64,000 bases of DNA from UBA5069 sp963773745 (lineage in GTDB: Bacteria > Chloroflexota > Anaerolineae > Caldilineales > Caldilineaceae). Both the position numbers and the translations under genes were made by a program. Location of the stretch: the NCBI GenBank assembly GCA_963773745.1, contig CAVZCL010000004.1, positions 62,001 through 126,000 of the forward strand. Direction: 5' to 3'. Of this stretch, positions 7,874 to 15,750 are shown piece after piece (position 1 is the stretch's first letter; every line of letters begins with the position of its first letter). The notes under the pieces are model-generated. The model saw only the letters and a list, made by a program, of their open reading frames with translations, searched no databases and had not been told where the DNA came from.

Positions 7874-7990
7874 AGAGAGCATCGAAACCAGGTGGCCATC
7901 CGTTGCTATCTGTAGAATCAGCGTAATTCGTGTACGAGTCTTGATTTTGAGGACGTCATGATCCAACCACTGTGGGGCTTGAGTTTGGGT

Positions 7991-8104
7991 GGAATGGCCG
8001 TCGCTACGAGCCGGCAGCGTGCGGAGCCCACCGGGCTGCACGCTGCAAACGGCATTCACCGGCGGCGCACTGACGCAGCGCGAGCGCTGCGAAACCACCA
8101 TTCC
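7991..8104 (+). promoter_or_regulatory. Candidate structured 5' leader upstream of the aminotransferase gene
   Basis: GGAATGG (7991-7997) can pair with CCATTCC (8098-8104). Inside are GCCGG/CCGGC enclosing a strong hairpin (CAGCGTGC ... GCACGCTG with inner AGCCC/GGGCT) and a second hairpin CGCAGC/GCTGCG. This gives a junction closed about 50 nt before the start codon. It resembles a riboswitch or attenuator leader in layout, but I recognise no known class. Confidence 0.35.
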
Positions 8105-8156
8105 ATCTGCTGACCGATTGACCTTGAAACGTACCAGAGCCTGGAGGCTCAAGTCC

Positions 8157-9428
8157 ATGAACTCGCAAACGCTGCCCACGTTGCAGACAACGACGTTCTC
8201 GCAGCACAACGGCCACACCATCCAGAACGGAAGCAGCACGCTCACCATGCGCCCCTTGGCCGATCGCCTGAGCGCGCGCGTCCTCGCCGTGCCGCCCTCG
8301 GGCATCCGCAAGTACTTCGATATCGCCTCCACGATGGAGGATGTGGTGAGCCTGGGGATTGGCGAGCCCGATTTCGTGACGCCGCCGCCCATCCTCAATG
8401 CGGGCATCGCCTCGCTGCAGAAGGGGCACACCGCCTACACCTCAAACTCGGGCATGATGGAACTGCGTGAGGCGGTGATCCAGAACCTGCATACGCGTTA
8501 CGGCGGCCGCCAGTACGACCCTAACAGCGAGGCGCTCATTACGGTGGGCGTGAGCGAGGCGATGTATGTGGCCATGCAGGCTATCCTCGATCCGGGCGAC
8601 GAGGTCATTGTGCCGCAGCCCTGTTTCGTCTCCTACACGGCCAGCGTGATCATGGCCGGTGGCACCGTGGTGGATGTGCCGACCTATGCCGCCGACAACT
8701 TCTTTGTGAACCCCGCCGCTATTGAAGCCGCCATTACACCGCGCACCAAGGCGCTGCTGATTGGCTTCCCCAGCAACCCCACCGGCGCCATTATGGACTA
8801 CGCCGGCATGCTGGAGATTGCGCAGATTGCGGCGCGCCACGATCTAATCGTCATCTCCGACGAGATTTACGACAGGCTTGTCTACGGCGACCACCAGCAC
8901 ATTATGTTTGCGGCGCTGCCCGGCATGGCCGAGCGCACCATTCACCTGGGCGGCATGAGCAAGGATTACGCTATGACGGGCTGGCGCATTGGCTATGCCC
9001 TGGGCCCCGACCCGCTGCTGGGCGCAATGCGCAAGATTCACCAGTACCTGATCATGTCGGCCCCCACGGTAGGGCAGGAGGCGGCGCTGGCGGCCTTTAC
9101 GGATCCTGCCGCCGAGGAGTATGTGCTCGAGATGATCGCCTCGTACGATCGCCGCCGCCGCTTCATTGTGGATGGCCTTAACGAGATTGGCCTCGATTGC
9201 TTCGAGCCGAAGGGCGCGTTCTACGCTTTCCCCAGCATCAAGAGCACGGGCATGACGGAGCACGAGTTCTGCGAACGGCTGCTGCTGGAGGAGCATGTGG
9301 CGGTCATCCCCGGCAGTGCGTTTGGGGCGGGGGGCGAGGGGCATATCCGCTGCGCCTACGCGTCGAGCCTGGAGAACATCGAAAAGGCGCTCGAGCGCAT
9401 GTACCGCTTCACACGCCGGCACGCGTAA
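8157..9428 (+). CDS. PLP-dependent class I/II aminotransferase
   Basis: The 423-residue product is a fold-type I aminotransferase close to the aspartate/aromatic aminotransferase (AAT-Ib, PatA-like) group. Visible are SLGIGEPDFVTP near the N-terminus, the FPSNPTGAI loop, ISDEIYDRLVYG with the cofactor Asp/Tyr, and the PLP lysine in GGMSKDYAMTGWRIGY (about residue 269). The ATG at 8157 has GGAGG nine bases upstream. A longer open frame to 7989 lies in the structured leader and is not coding. Specificity cannot be read from sequence. The gene ends in TAA at the first bases of a 121-bp palindrome. Confidence 0.88.
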   Translation: MNSQTLPTLQTTTFSQHNGHTIQNGSSTLTMRPLADRLSARVLAVPPSGIRKYFDIASTMEDVVSLGIGEPDFVTPPPILNAGIASLQKGHTAYTSNSGMMELREAVIQNLHTRYGGRQYDPNSEALITVGVSEAMYVAMQAILDPGDEVIVPQPCFVSYTASVIMAGGTVVDVPTYAADNFFVNPAAIEAAITPRTKALLIGFPSNPTGAIMDYAGMLEIAQIAARHDLIVISDEIYDRLVYGDHQHIMFAALPGMAERTIHLGGMSKDYAMTGWRIGYALGPDPLLGAMRKIHQYLIMSAPTVGQEAALAAFTDPAAEEYVLEMIASYDRRRRFIVDGLNEIGLDCFEPKGAFYAFPSIKSTGMTEHEFCERLLLEEHVAVIPGSAFGAGGEGHIRCAYASSLENIEKALERMYRFTRRHA

Positions 9429-9546
9429 CCAAAGCAGTACACAGATTCCACAGAAACAAACAGAAAAGAGCAGGAAAGACGCCCATCGGCAGCTATCCGC
9501 TCTTATTCCTGTTTGTTTCTGTGGAATCTGTGTACTGCTTTGGTTA
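9426..9546. repeat. 37-bp-arm palindrome bridging two convergent stop codons
   Basis: Arms beginning aaccaaagcagtacacagat (from 9427) and their exact complement (to 9545) match for 37 bp. One further flanking pair on each side gives TAA at 9426-9428 (stop of the aminotransferase) and TTA at 9544-9546 (stop of the convergent GH99-like gene). The element therefore supplies both stop codons and probably acts as a bidirectional terminator. Confidence 0.9.
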
Positions 9547-10259
9547 TGGCCGCGGCGAGAGGATGGGGCCGAGCGTCGGCGCGCGTGGGGCGGGCGCCTC
9601 GGCCGGCGTGCGCAGCTTCTCGCGGCTTGCACGATGGGAGCGGCTTGCACGGCTTGCGTGGCTGAGACGGAGGCTGAGACGGCCACGGTCGCGCCCAGCT
9701 CACCCAACGCCAGCAGCGGCGTCCCCGCCACATCACCCGAGGTGCGCACAAAGTCGCCGCTCACCCACGCGGGCTGGCCGCCAACTTCCACCTGCAGCCA
9801 CGGCGTGGGCGTATCGCTACGGCCGGTCACCAGCAGCATCGCGCCTTCGCTCAACTCCTGCACTACGTTGAAATTGGTGCCTGGGCCGCTGCGCGCGTAA
9901 AGGACTGTCGCCTCCACCCATGCCGTGGGGCCGCTGGGCGTCGGCTCAGGCGTCGCGGCAGGCGCTGCGGGTGCGGCGACTGCAGCGACAAAATTGCCCG
10001 CAGGCGCGCCCCCGCCCGACTTGAACTGGCCGCTCCACTGCGCCGTCATCCCCAGATACGCGTCCCCGAACGCCTGGCTCGGCTCAATGTACGAGCCTTC
10101 GGGCCACTCGTTGAATGAGGTAATTACCACCCAGTTGGGGTTGCTGGCCAGCGCTGCCGCCCACGAGCGCGCGTAGTAGCCGCCGCCCTCGCGATCCTGC
10201 GCAAAGCCGTTGTCCGGGCGCGTCTTCACATCGTTGTAGCCGGGCATGGCCGTGGCCAC
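9544..10259 (-). CDS. GH99-like secreted protein with SH3b domain, C-terminal part (frameshifted)
   Basis: This piece continues the protein starting at 11001. It carries ITSFNEWPEGSYIEP, typical of the C-terminal half of GH71/GH99-like barrels, then a Pro/Ala/Thr linker and a bacterial SH3 domain (ATVLYARSGPGTNFNVVQEL ... WVSGDFV). A second indel near 9620 (one missing base) puts the last 25 residues in another frame that ends at the TAA read from 9544-9546. Without that correction the frame runs on antisense through the aminotransferase gene to 8844. The protein is probably exported and binds or cleaves glycans. Confidence 0.6.
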
Positions 10260-10281
10260 CCAGAAGCGCTGGCCATAGCTC

Positions 10282-11001
10282 TCACACGCCCGCGCGACCT
10301 GCCGCGGCGAACTTGGCGTTCACCGCTTCCAGGTTGGCGGGGGGGTTCCACGTGTTGCTGTAGAGGTGGTGGCCGTCGAAGACCGCCAGGTAGGAGGTGT
10401 CCGTGCCGTCGGCAATCCAGATGGCGCTGTTGTTGGGGTCCGCCTGGGTGCGGATGGTGCGCCACTGCTCCACGCTGTAGTTCTGCGTGCGCCAGAAGAA
10501 GATGACGGGGCGGCCATCCACGCGCAAATAGGCGGGCTGCTGCGCGTGTACGTTCAGCAGATGCTGCAGCGCGGCCGTCACGTCACCCGTGCCGCCCAGG
10601 AAGGGCGAGTTGGTTTCGAAGAGGATGGCCGCTTTGGAGCCGCGCGCCGCCGCTTCATCCAGCAGCGCAGCCACGTTGGGCTCGGTGGGGTTGCCACCGC
10701 CCGGCCCGAACCACGCTGCCACAAGCGCGTCAATGCCCGCTGTGCGCGCCTCATCCAGGTGGCGGCCCATGGTTGCGCGGTCGCTGCTCGCGTAGGTCTG
10801 CGCGGGCAGGTCGCTCAGCCTGTCATATGTCCAGGTGGCATCGTCGTACCAGAGGTAGTAGAAGGCGAGAACAAGGGGATCGCCGGCGCTCTGTGCGCCG
10901 GCGCTGGGCGGGCGAGCGGCGGCGAAGAAGAGCAGCAGGGCGAGCAGAAGCAACGTAAGGCCGATGCGCCAGCCCAGCGCTTTGAGATTCTTGGGGGGCA
11001 T
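10282..11001 (-). CDS. GH99-like secreted protein, N-terminal part (frameshifted)
   Basis: After a positively charged start comes a hydrophobic signal segment (IGLTLLLLALLLFFAAA) and then a barrel domain with LVLAFYYLWYDDATW, ALVAAWFGPGG and AYLRVDGRPVIFFWR. This pattern matches glycoside hydrolase family 99-like (endo-mannosidase/WbsX-like) proteins. The frame stops at 10282; skipping one base in gccgcggcagg restores KFAA-QVARACESYGQRFW and joins the 10259 piece. I chose the ATG at 11001; a GTG at 11031 is possible. No RBS is evident. Confidence 0.65.
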   Translation of the reverse strand: MPPKNLKALGWRIGLTLLLLALLLFFAAARPPSAGAQSAGDPLVLAFYYLWYDDATWTYDRLSDLPAQTYASSDRATMGRHLDEARTAGIDALVAAWFGPGGGNPTEPNVAALLDEAAARGSKAAILFETNSPFLGGTGDVTAALQHLLNVHAQQPAYLRVDGRPVIFFWRTQNYSVEQWRTIRTQADPNNSAIWIADGTDTSYLAVFDGHHLYSNTWNPPANLEAVNAKFAAAGRAGV

Positions 11002-11237
11002 GAAGATCCGCACTGTGTTACGGCGCCGCACTGGCGCGGCGCTAAAGAATCTGGAGTGATGACAGCATCCTCAGCGTAACACACGACAAGGAGACGCCGC
11101 AAACGAAGCGCCGGGCGCGGCAACACTGGCTTGCCTGCACAAACCAAACTTCAGATAGGTGTGCCACGCGTCATTCTGGCGCATGCTGAGCGAGCAAGAT
11201 ACCGCCCATTCTGTCCGCTCAAGAAAGCAAACGACCT

Positions 11238-12494
11238 ATGAAAGCAAAAGTGGTTCGTCTCGTCGTGTTGGCCTGCCTGCTCACGTCCGCTGCGTTTGTC
11301 TTCTCGGGCTGCGACGCATCCGTGCCCGAATCTGTTCCCACCGTGGCTCCCACAGTGGCGCCAACCATGGCGCCAACCATCGCGCCGCCGATTGAAGCGA
11401 CGGCTCTTCCCACAGTCGAACCCACAGTCGAACCCACAGGACAGAGCCCACTGTGGCGCCCGCTGCTGGAGCCGACTGAGGCGCCCAAGCGCATCCTGCG
11501 CGAAACGATCCCTGCTCCATCGCTCGCCGCGAATCTCGTGGGCGAAGAGCCGCAGCGCATGATCACGGTTTTCCTGCCACCTTCCTACGCCACATCCGAC
11601 AAGCGCTACCCTGTCGTCTACTACTTGCCCGGTTACGGTGATTCGGACTTCATCGGCATGATGCCGAATCGCGACACCGACCCGCTTATCGAGAGCGGCG
11701 CACTGCCCGAGATCATCTTTGTCGTCGCGAACGGCGTCAGCGCGCTCGGAGGCAGCTTCTATGCGAACTCACCCGTCACCGGCAACTGGGAAGATTTCAT
11801 CGCCAAAGACCTTGTCGAATACGTGGATGCCACCTACCGCACCCTGCCACAGGCCGCTTCGCGCGGGATTGCAGGCCACTCCATGGGTGGGTACGGTGCG
11901 CTTAACGCGGCCATGAAGCACCCCGACGTCTTTGGTTCGGTCTACAGTATGAGTCCGGGCCTCTTCGACGAGAATGGGCTTGCCGAATCGCAAATGTTCA
12001 GCAACGACCGCATTATCCAGGCCTACATTGACATGGATGAGAGATTGACCGGCGAAGATGAGGCCGCGGCGCTGCATGACATGCTCCGCCAGTACAGCGA
12101 CCTCGGTTTTGCTGTCGCTTATGGCGCCACCTTTGCGCCTAACCCCGATCGCCACCCGCCCTACATTGACTATCCCTACCACATGGAGAATGGCAACCGG
12201 GTGCTCGACGATAGCGTCTGGGCACGCTGGCAGAGCGGATACGGCGGCATCGCCGAAGGGATCACCCAGTATGCCGACAACCTGCGCAGCCTGCGCGGGC
12301 TGGTGGTGGACTATGGCACACGCGACGGGTACGCCTGGATTCCCAAGGGCGCAGCCTATTTGGACGCGCAACTCACTGCGGCTGGAATTCCCCACGAGTC
12401 GCGCGCATTTGACGGCGGCCACCAGGATCAGTTGGGGAAGCGCCTCAAGCAGCAGATGCTTCCCTTCTTTGCCGAAACGCTTGCGGTGGAGTAA
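11238..12494 (+). CDS. Lipoprotein esterase, alpha/beta hydrolase (esterase D/Fes-like)
   Basis: The 418-residue product has a lipoprotein signal (VFSGC, Cys25), so it should be anchored on the outer face of the membrane. A Thr/Pro/Ala tether rich in PTVAPTVAPTMAPTIAP joins it to an alpha/beta hydrolase domain of the putative esterase family. The nucleophile elbow is GHSMGGYGALN, the preceding strand has YPVVYYLPGYGDS, and the catalytic His is probably in FDGGHQDQLGK near the end. Substrates in this family include acetylated or feruloylated polysaccharides and mycolyl or enterobactin esters; which applies is unknown. Confidence 0.8.
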   Translation: MKAKVVRLVVLACLLTSAAFVFSGCDASVPESVPTVAPTVAPTMAPTIAPPIEATALPTVEPTVEPTGQSPLWRPLLEPTEAPKRILRETIPAPSLAANLVGEEPQRMITVFLPPSYATSDKRYPVVYYLPGYGDSDFIGMMPNRDTDPLIESGALPEIIFVVANGVSALGGSFYANSPVTGNWEDFIAKDLVEYVDATYRTLPQAASRGIAGHSMGGYGALNAAMKHPDVFGSVYSMSPGLFDENGLAESQMFSNDRIIQAYIDMDERLTGEDEAAALHDMLRQYSDLGFAVAYGATFAPNPDRHPPYIDYPYHMENGNRVLDDSVWARWQSGYGGIAEGITQYADNLRSLRGLVVDYGTRDGYAWIPKGAAYLDAQLTAAGIPHESRAFDGGHQDQLGKRLKQQMLPFFAETLAVE

Positions 12495-12610
12495 CAGGCT
12501 TCACGCGACGCACAAGGGTTGTGCACGAGAAGTGGTACGCGGGTGACGAGGACGGACCTTGGCACGGCGGTCTTGGAAAGCCGCGGCTATCCTTTGCAAC
12601 CGCGTACCCA

Positions 12611-13096
12611 CTACTGTTTGTATCCAAAACGCCGCAGCAGCGCCTTGCGCTCGGCAATTTCCGCTTCGCCCTCAATACCCTGGCTCTGCATCCCGTCCAC
12701 CACACCCAGAATTGCGCGCCCTTGCTCCGTCTGCGCGTAGATCACCTCGACCGGGTTGGCCGTGGCGCAGAAGATGCCGCAGACCTCGGGCACATTCTGC
12801 ACGCTGCGCAGCACATTCACGGGGTAGAAGCCAGGCCCCAGAAAGATAAAGAAGCTGTGTCCTGCCCCCAGCGCAAAGGCGTTGTCGCGCGCCAAGGCGA
12901 TCATCGCCTCATTCGTGCCCGACCACCGCACGAGCGCCGGCCCTGAGGCCTCGCAGAAAGCCAAGCCAAACTGAATCCCGGGCACGGCAGTCACCAACGC
13001 CTCATGGAGATCCTCCACGGTTTTTATGAAATGACTTTGGCCGAGGATGAAATTCACATCCTCCGGCTTTTGTACAGCCAGGCTGTGCAGTTCCAT
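12611..13096 (-). CDS. Adenosine-specific kinase family protein
   Basis: The 161-residue product matches the compact PF04008-type family over its full length: VNFILGQSHFIKTVEDLHEA, GIQFGLAFCEASGPALVRW, GAGHSFFIFL, NVPEVCGIFCATANPVEVI and TEQGRAILGVVDG. Members are common in archaea and thermophilic bacteria and have been described as adenosine-specific kinases, though the physiological role is poorly known. The ATG at 13096 has a strong AGGAGG-type site immediately upstream, which decides against the ATG at 13123. It is monocistronic and divergent from the nfeD gene. Confidence 0.85.
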   Translation of the reverse strand: MELHSLAVQKPEDVNFILGQSHFIKTVEDLHEALVTAVPGIQFGLAFCEASGPALVRWSGTNEAMIALARDNAFALGAGHSFFIFLGPGFYPVNVLRSVQNVPEVCGIFCATANPVEVIYAQTEQGRAILGVVDGMQSQGIEGEAEIAERKALLRRFGYKQ

Positions 13097-13292
13097 GGCT
13101 CCTCCTTCATGTGTTGGTTGCATATATTGGTTGCAATGTGGAGTGGCACGGAGCCCCGCCGAAAACGCGCCGCGCCGCTTCGTTCTTTCCAGTGTATCAT
13201 GGTACGCGACGCAGTGAGTGCTTTTTGCGTACTGTTACAGAGGGGCTCTGTATCGTCGACACCTGGGCTGAAACCCCCAAGCAAGGCGGCGG

Positions 13293-13748
13293 ATGATACC
13301 GCGGATGGATACCATGGAATGGATTACGTGGTTGTGGGCGGCGCTGGCAATTGTGCTTTTGATTGCCGAGGTCTTTGTCAGCGGCTTTGTCATGATGTGC
13401 TTTGCAGCCGGTGCGGTTGCGGCTTCGATTGCCGCGTTCCTGGGCTATGGTGCGATTGCGCAAATGCTCTCCTTCATTGTGGTCACAGTGGTCACGGTGC
13501 TGCTTATGCGGCCACTTGCGGCACGGCTCACGCGGGAGGGGGGCACGAACAAGTGGGGCATTGATCGGGTTATGGGCAAGCAGGCAGTGGTGCTCATTGA
13601 GATCAACCCGCTGCAGGCACGCGGGCGCGTGCGCGTGGACCGCGAGGAGTGGCAGGCCCTCTCGGCGGACGGCCTGCCGATTGCCGAAGGCGCCATTGTC
13701 ACAGTCGTTGCTGTGGACGGCACCCATCTGCGTGTTGCGCGTACCTGA
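13293..13748 (+). CDS. NfeD-like membrane protein (SPFH partner)
   Basis: The 151-residue product has two or three N-terminal transmembrane segments (ALAIVLLIAEVFVSGFVMM; AAFLGYGAIAQMLSFIVVTVV) and a C-terminal OB-fold-like domain with MGKQAVVLIEINPLQARGRV. This is the short NfeD form that pairs with stomatin/QmcA-type SPFH proteins. The SPFH gene follows 128 bp downstream, as expected. Possible starts are ATG 13293, 13305 and 13314; none has a strong RBS. Confidence 0.85.
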   Translation: MIPRMDTMEWITWLWAALAIVLLIAEVFVSGFVMMCFAAGAVAASIAAFLGYGAIAQMLSFIVVTVVTVLLMRPLAARLTREGGTNKWGIDRVMGKQAVVLIEINPLQARGRVRVDREEWQALSADGLPIAEGAIVTVVAVDGTHLRVART

Positions 13749-13749
13749 G

Positions 13750-13840
13750 TGATTGAACATTGATGAGTGAAGATTGACGCCGCCAATCGCAGTCTCCGCA
13801 ATCTTCAATCTTCAACTTTCAATCGTCAGTCGTCAATTTT
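13750..13840. repeat. Imperfect inverted repeats, 'gattgacgattg' family
   Basis: Several copies of tgaagattg/caatcttca and gattga/tcaatc wording lie in both orientations between nfeD and the SPFH gene. The same wording recurs at 34247-34308 and 45240-45305. Confidence 0.55.
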
Positions 13841-13876
13841 TGTGCTTGCTTCCCTGAAAGGGTTACCCCGAAATCC

Positions 13877-14095
13877 ATGAGCGCTCAACAGATCGGACTG
13901 ACCGCCTTCCTGGGCGTGTTGCTCATCTTTGTGTTGGTTATGTCCGTAGTGGGCATCCGCATCGTCTCGCCTTACCAAAAGGGCGTCATTGAGCGGCTGG
14001 GGCGCTTCCTGCCGCGTCGCGCCCTCGGGCCTCACCATCATCGTCCCCTTCCTGGACCGCATTACCAAGGTGGACATGCGCGAGCAGTTGGTTGA
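13877..14095 (+). CDS. SPFH/stomatin-like protein, N-terminal part (frameshifted)
   Basis: The start MSAQQIGLTAFLGVLLIFVL gives one N-terminal membrane anchor, followed by the conserved IRIVSPYQKGVIERLGRF. The frame breaks near 14015 in ctgccgcgtcgcg. Dropping one C yields GRFLRVAPSGLTIIVPFLDRI, exactly the family pattern, continuing in the next piece. Confidence 0.8.
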   Translation: MSAQQIGLTAFLGVLLIFVLVMSVVGIRIVSPYQKGVIERLGRFLPRRALGPHHHRPLPGPHYQGGHARAVG

Positions 14096-14840
14096 TGTGC
14101 CGCCGCAGGAAGTCATTACCAAGGACAATGTGGTTGTTACGGTGGACGCCATCGTCTACTTTGAGGCGACCGACCCCGTCAAGCTCATCTACAACGTGGT
14201 GGATTTCTACGGCGCAGCCACCAAGCTGGCGCAGACCAACCTGCGCAATGTGGTGGGCGAAATGGAGCTGGACCAGGCGCTGACATCGCGCGACACCATC
14301 AACGCCAAACTGCGCGAGGTGCTGGACGACGCCACGGACAAGTGGGGCGTGCGCGTGGTGCGCGTCGAAATCAAGCGCATTGATCCGCCCACCGACGTCA
14401 TGGTGGCCATGCACAGGCAGATGAAGGCCGAGCGCGAGAAGCGCGCCCAGATTCTGGAGAGCGAAGGTTTGCGCCAGGCGGTCATCCTTAAGGCCGAGGG
14501 CGACGCCGAGGCGGTGCGCCGTGTGGCCGACGCCGAACGCTACCGGCGTGAGGTGGAGGCGGCCGGCCAGGCCAACGCCATCACCACCGTCTTTACGGCC
14601 ATCAACGACGCCAACCCGACAAGTGAACTGATCGCGATTCAGTACATTGACGGCCTCAAGGCAATTGCCAACGGCACGGCCACCAAGATCTTCATGCCCT
14701 TTGAGGCAAGCGCGGCGCTGGGTGCGGTGGGCAGCCTGCAGGAGCTCTTCCGGCGTGAACCGCCCAGCGTGAGCCCCACAGGGCCGGCACGGGTTGAAGG
14801 CAGCACCACCGGCGGCGGGCGTGCACCTTCCACAAGCTAA
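13989..14840 (+). CDS. SPFH/stomatin-like protein, main part (frameshifted)
   Basis: From about 14018 this frame holds the SPFH (band 7) domain: SGLTIIVPFLDRITKVDMRE, DNVVVTVDAIVYF, NLRNVVGEMELDQALTSRD and WGVRVVRVEIKRI. A coiled coil of the flotillin/stomatin type follows (MKAEREKRAQILESEG ... EAVRRVADAERYRREVE) and a low-complexity tail. Such proteins form membrane microdomain scaffolds and regulate proteases with NfeD. The first ten codons before 14018 are out of frame. Confidence 0.85.
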   Translation: MSGWGASCRVAPSGLTIIVPFLDRITKVDMREQLVDVPPQEVITKDNVVVTVDAIVYFEATDPVKLIYNVVDFYGAATKLAQTNLRNVVGEMELDQALTSRDTINAKLREVLDDATDKWGVRVVRVEIKRIDPPTDVMVAMHRQMKAEREKRAQILESEGLRQAVILKAEGDAEAVRRVADAERYRREVEAAGQANAITTVFTAINDANPTSELIAIQYIDGLKAIANGTATKIFMPFEASAALGAVGSLQELFRREPPSVSPTGPARVEGSTTGGGRAPSTS

Positions 14841-14846
14841 ATTTCG

Positions 14847-14942
14847 GTCTGCAGAAAAGGCAGAAACAACGGAAAAGGCAGGAAGCAAGGGCTTAAGCTC
14901 TTGTTTCCTGCCTTTTCCGTTGTTTCTGCCTTTTCTGCGGAC
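14847..14942. repeat. 47-bp-arm palindrome, 'cagaaacaacggaaaaggca' family
   Basis: Arms 14847-14893 and 14896-14942 are complementary at about 43 of 47 positions, with a two-base centre. The element lies between the SPFH stop and the promoter of the HAD gene, and could end the first transcript. Confidence 0.88.
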
Positions 14943-14961
14943 TGGCTCTTCGTCTCTGTGC

Positions 14962-14967
14962 TACAAT
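14962..14967 (+). promoter_or_regulatory. TACAAT -10 box, leaderless geometry
   Basis: TACAAT ends six bases before the ATG at 14974 and no Shine-Dalgarno sequence is present, the same arrangement as for tilS and the gene at 18385. Confidence 0.5.
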
Positions 14968-14973
14968 CCGAGC

Positions 14974-15744
14974 ATGCTTGAGGCGATTACCTTCGACTTT
15001 TGGGACACGATCGCGATTGATGACTCGGACGAGGCCAAGCGGCGCGCGCGCGGGCTGCCCTCCAAGGGCGACGCGCGCACGCAGATGTTCGTCGAGTACA
15101 TCGCCCGCAAGCACCCGCGCGTCTCGGCGCGGCGCGCCGCCGAAGCCTATGCTGTGGCCAACGCGCGCTTTGGCGACGAATGGCACAACGGCCATCACAC
15201 CCCGGCCGTTTCCACGCGCCTGAGCTACGCCTTTGAGCACCTCGATCTGCTGCCCGGCCCGGGCCAGTACACGCGCCTGCTCGCCGAAATTGACGAGCTG
15301 GTGCGCGAAATCGAGGTCATGGAGGTGCGCATCCCGCCCGACATTGCCCCGGGCGTGGAGAATGCGCTCTACCTGCTCTCGCGCGAGTACAGGCTGGGCA
15401 TCATCTCCGATACCATTCACACGCACGGCCGCGGGCTGCGCCACCTGCTCGACCAGCAGGGGCTGCTCCCCTACTTCAGCGCCTTCATCTTCTCTGACGA
15501 AGTGGGCGTCTCCAAGCCCGACAGTGCCGTCTTTCGCTATGCCGCCGAGGCGCTGGATGCGCCGCCGCGCGCCATTGCCCACGTGGGCGATCGCGAGAGC
15601 AACGACATTATCGGCCCGCGCGAGGCGGGCTTCCGCACGGTGCTCTTCACCGGCATTGTGGATCGCGGCGCCGAGCGCACGCGCGCCGACGCCATATGCC
15701 GCCACTACAGCGACCTGCCCGCCATCGTCCAGCGCCTGCGCTGA
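14974..15744 (+). CDS. HAD-family hydrolase
   Basis: The 256-residue protein shows the HAD motifs: FDFWDTIA (motif I, with DxW/T variation, nucleophile Asp8), IISDTIHTHG (motif II), VSKPDSAVF (motif III Lys) and AHVGDRESNDIIGPREAG (motif IV). A helical cap sits between motifs I and II. Substrate is not predictable; phosphatase or dehalogenase-type chemistry is expected. The next gene starts six bases after its stop, so both form one operon. Confidence 0.82.
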   Translation: MLEAITFDFWDTIAIDDSDEAKRRARGLPSKGDARTQMFVEYIARKHPRVSARRAAEAYAVANARFGDEWHNGHHTPAVSTRLSYAFEHLDLLPGPGQYTRLLAEIDELVREIEVMEVRIPPDIAPGVENALYLLSREYRLGIISDTIHTHGRGLRHLLDQQGLLPYFSAFIFSDEVGVSKPDSAVFRYAAEALDAPPRAIAHVGDRESNDIIGPREAGFRTVLFTGIVDRGAERTRADAICRHYSDLPAIVQRLR

Positions 15745-15750
15745 CGCCCC

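Noticed and set aside
6152..8431. Open frame of 759 codons on the minus strand across gatA and the aminotransferase start
   Set aside because: It is antisense to clear gatA; low-complexity His/Arg/Ala translation typical of GC-rich shadows.
8844..9543. Continuation of the GH99-like C-terminal frame past the palindrome
   Set aside because: A missing base near 9620 hides the real stop at 9544-9546; the rest is antisense to the aminotransferase.
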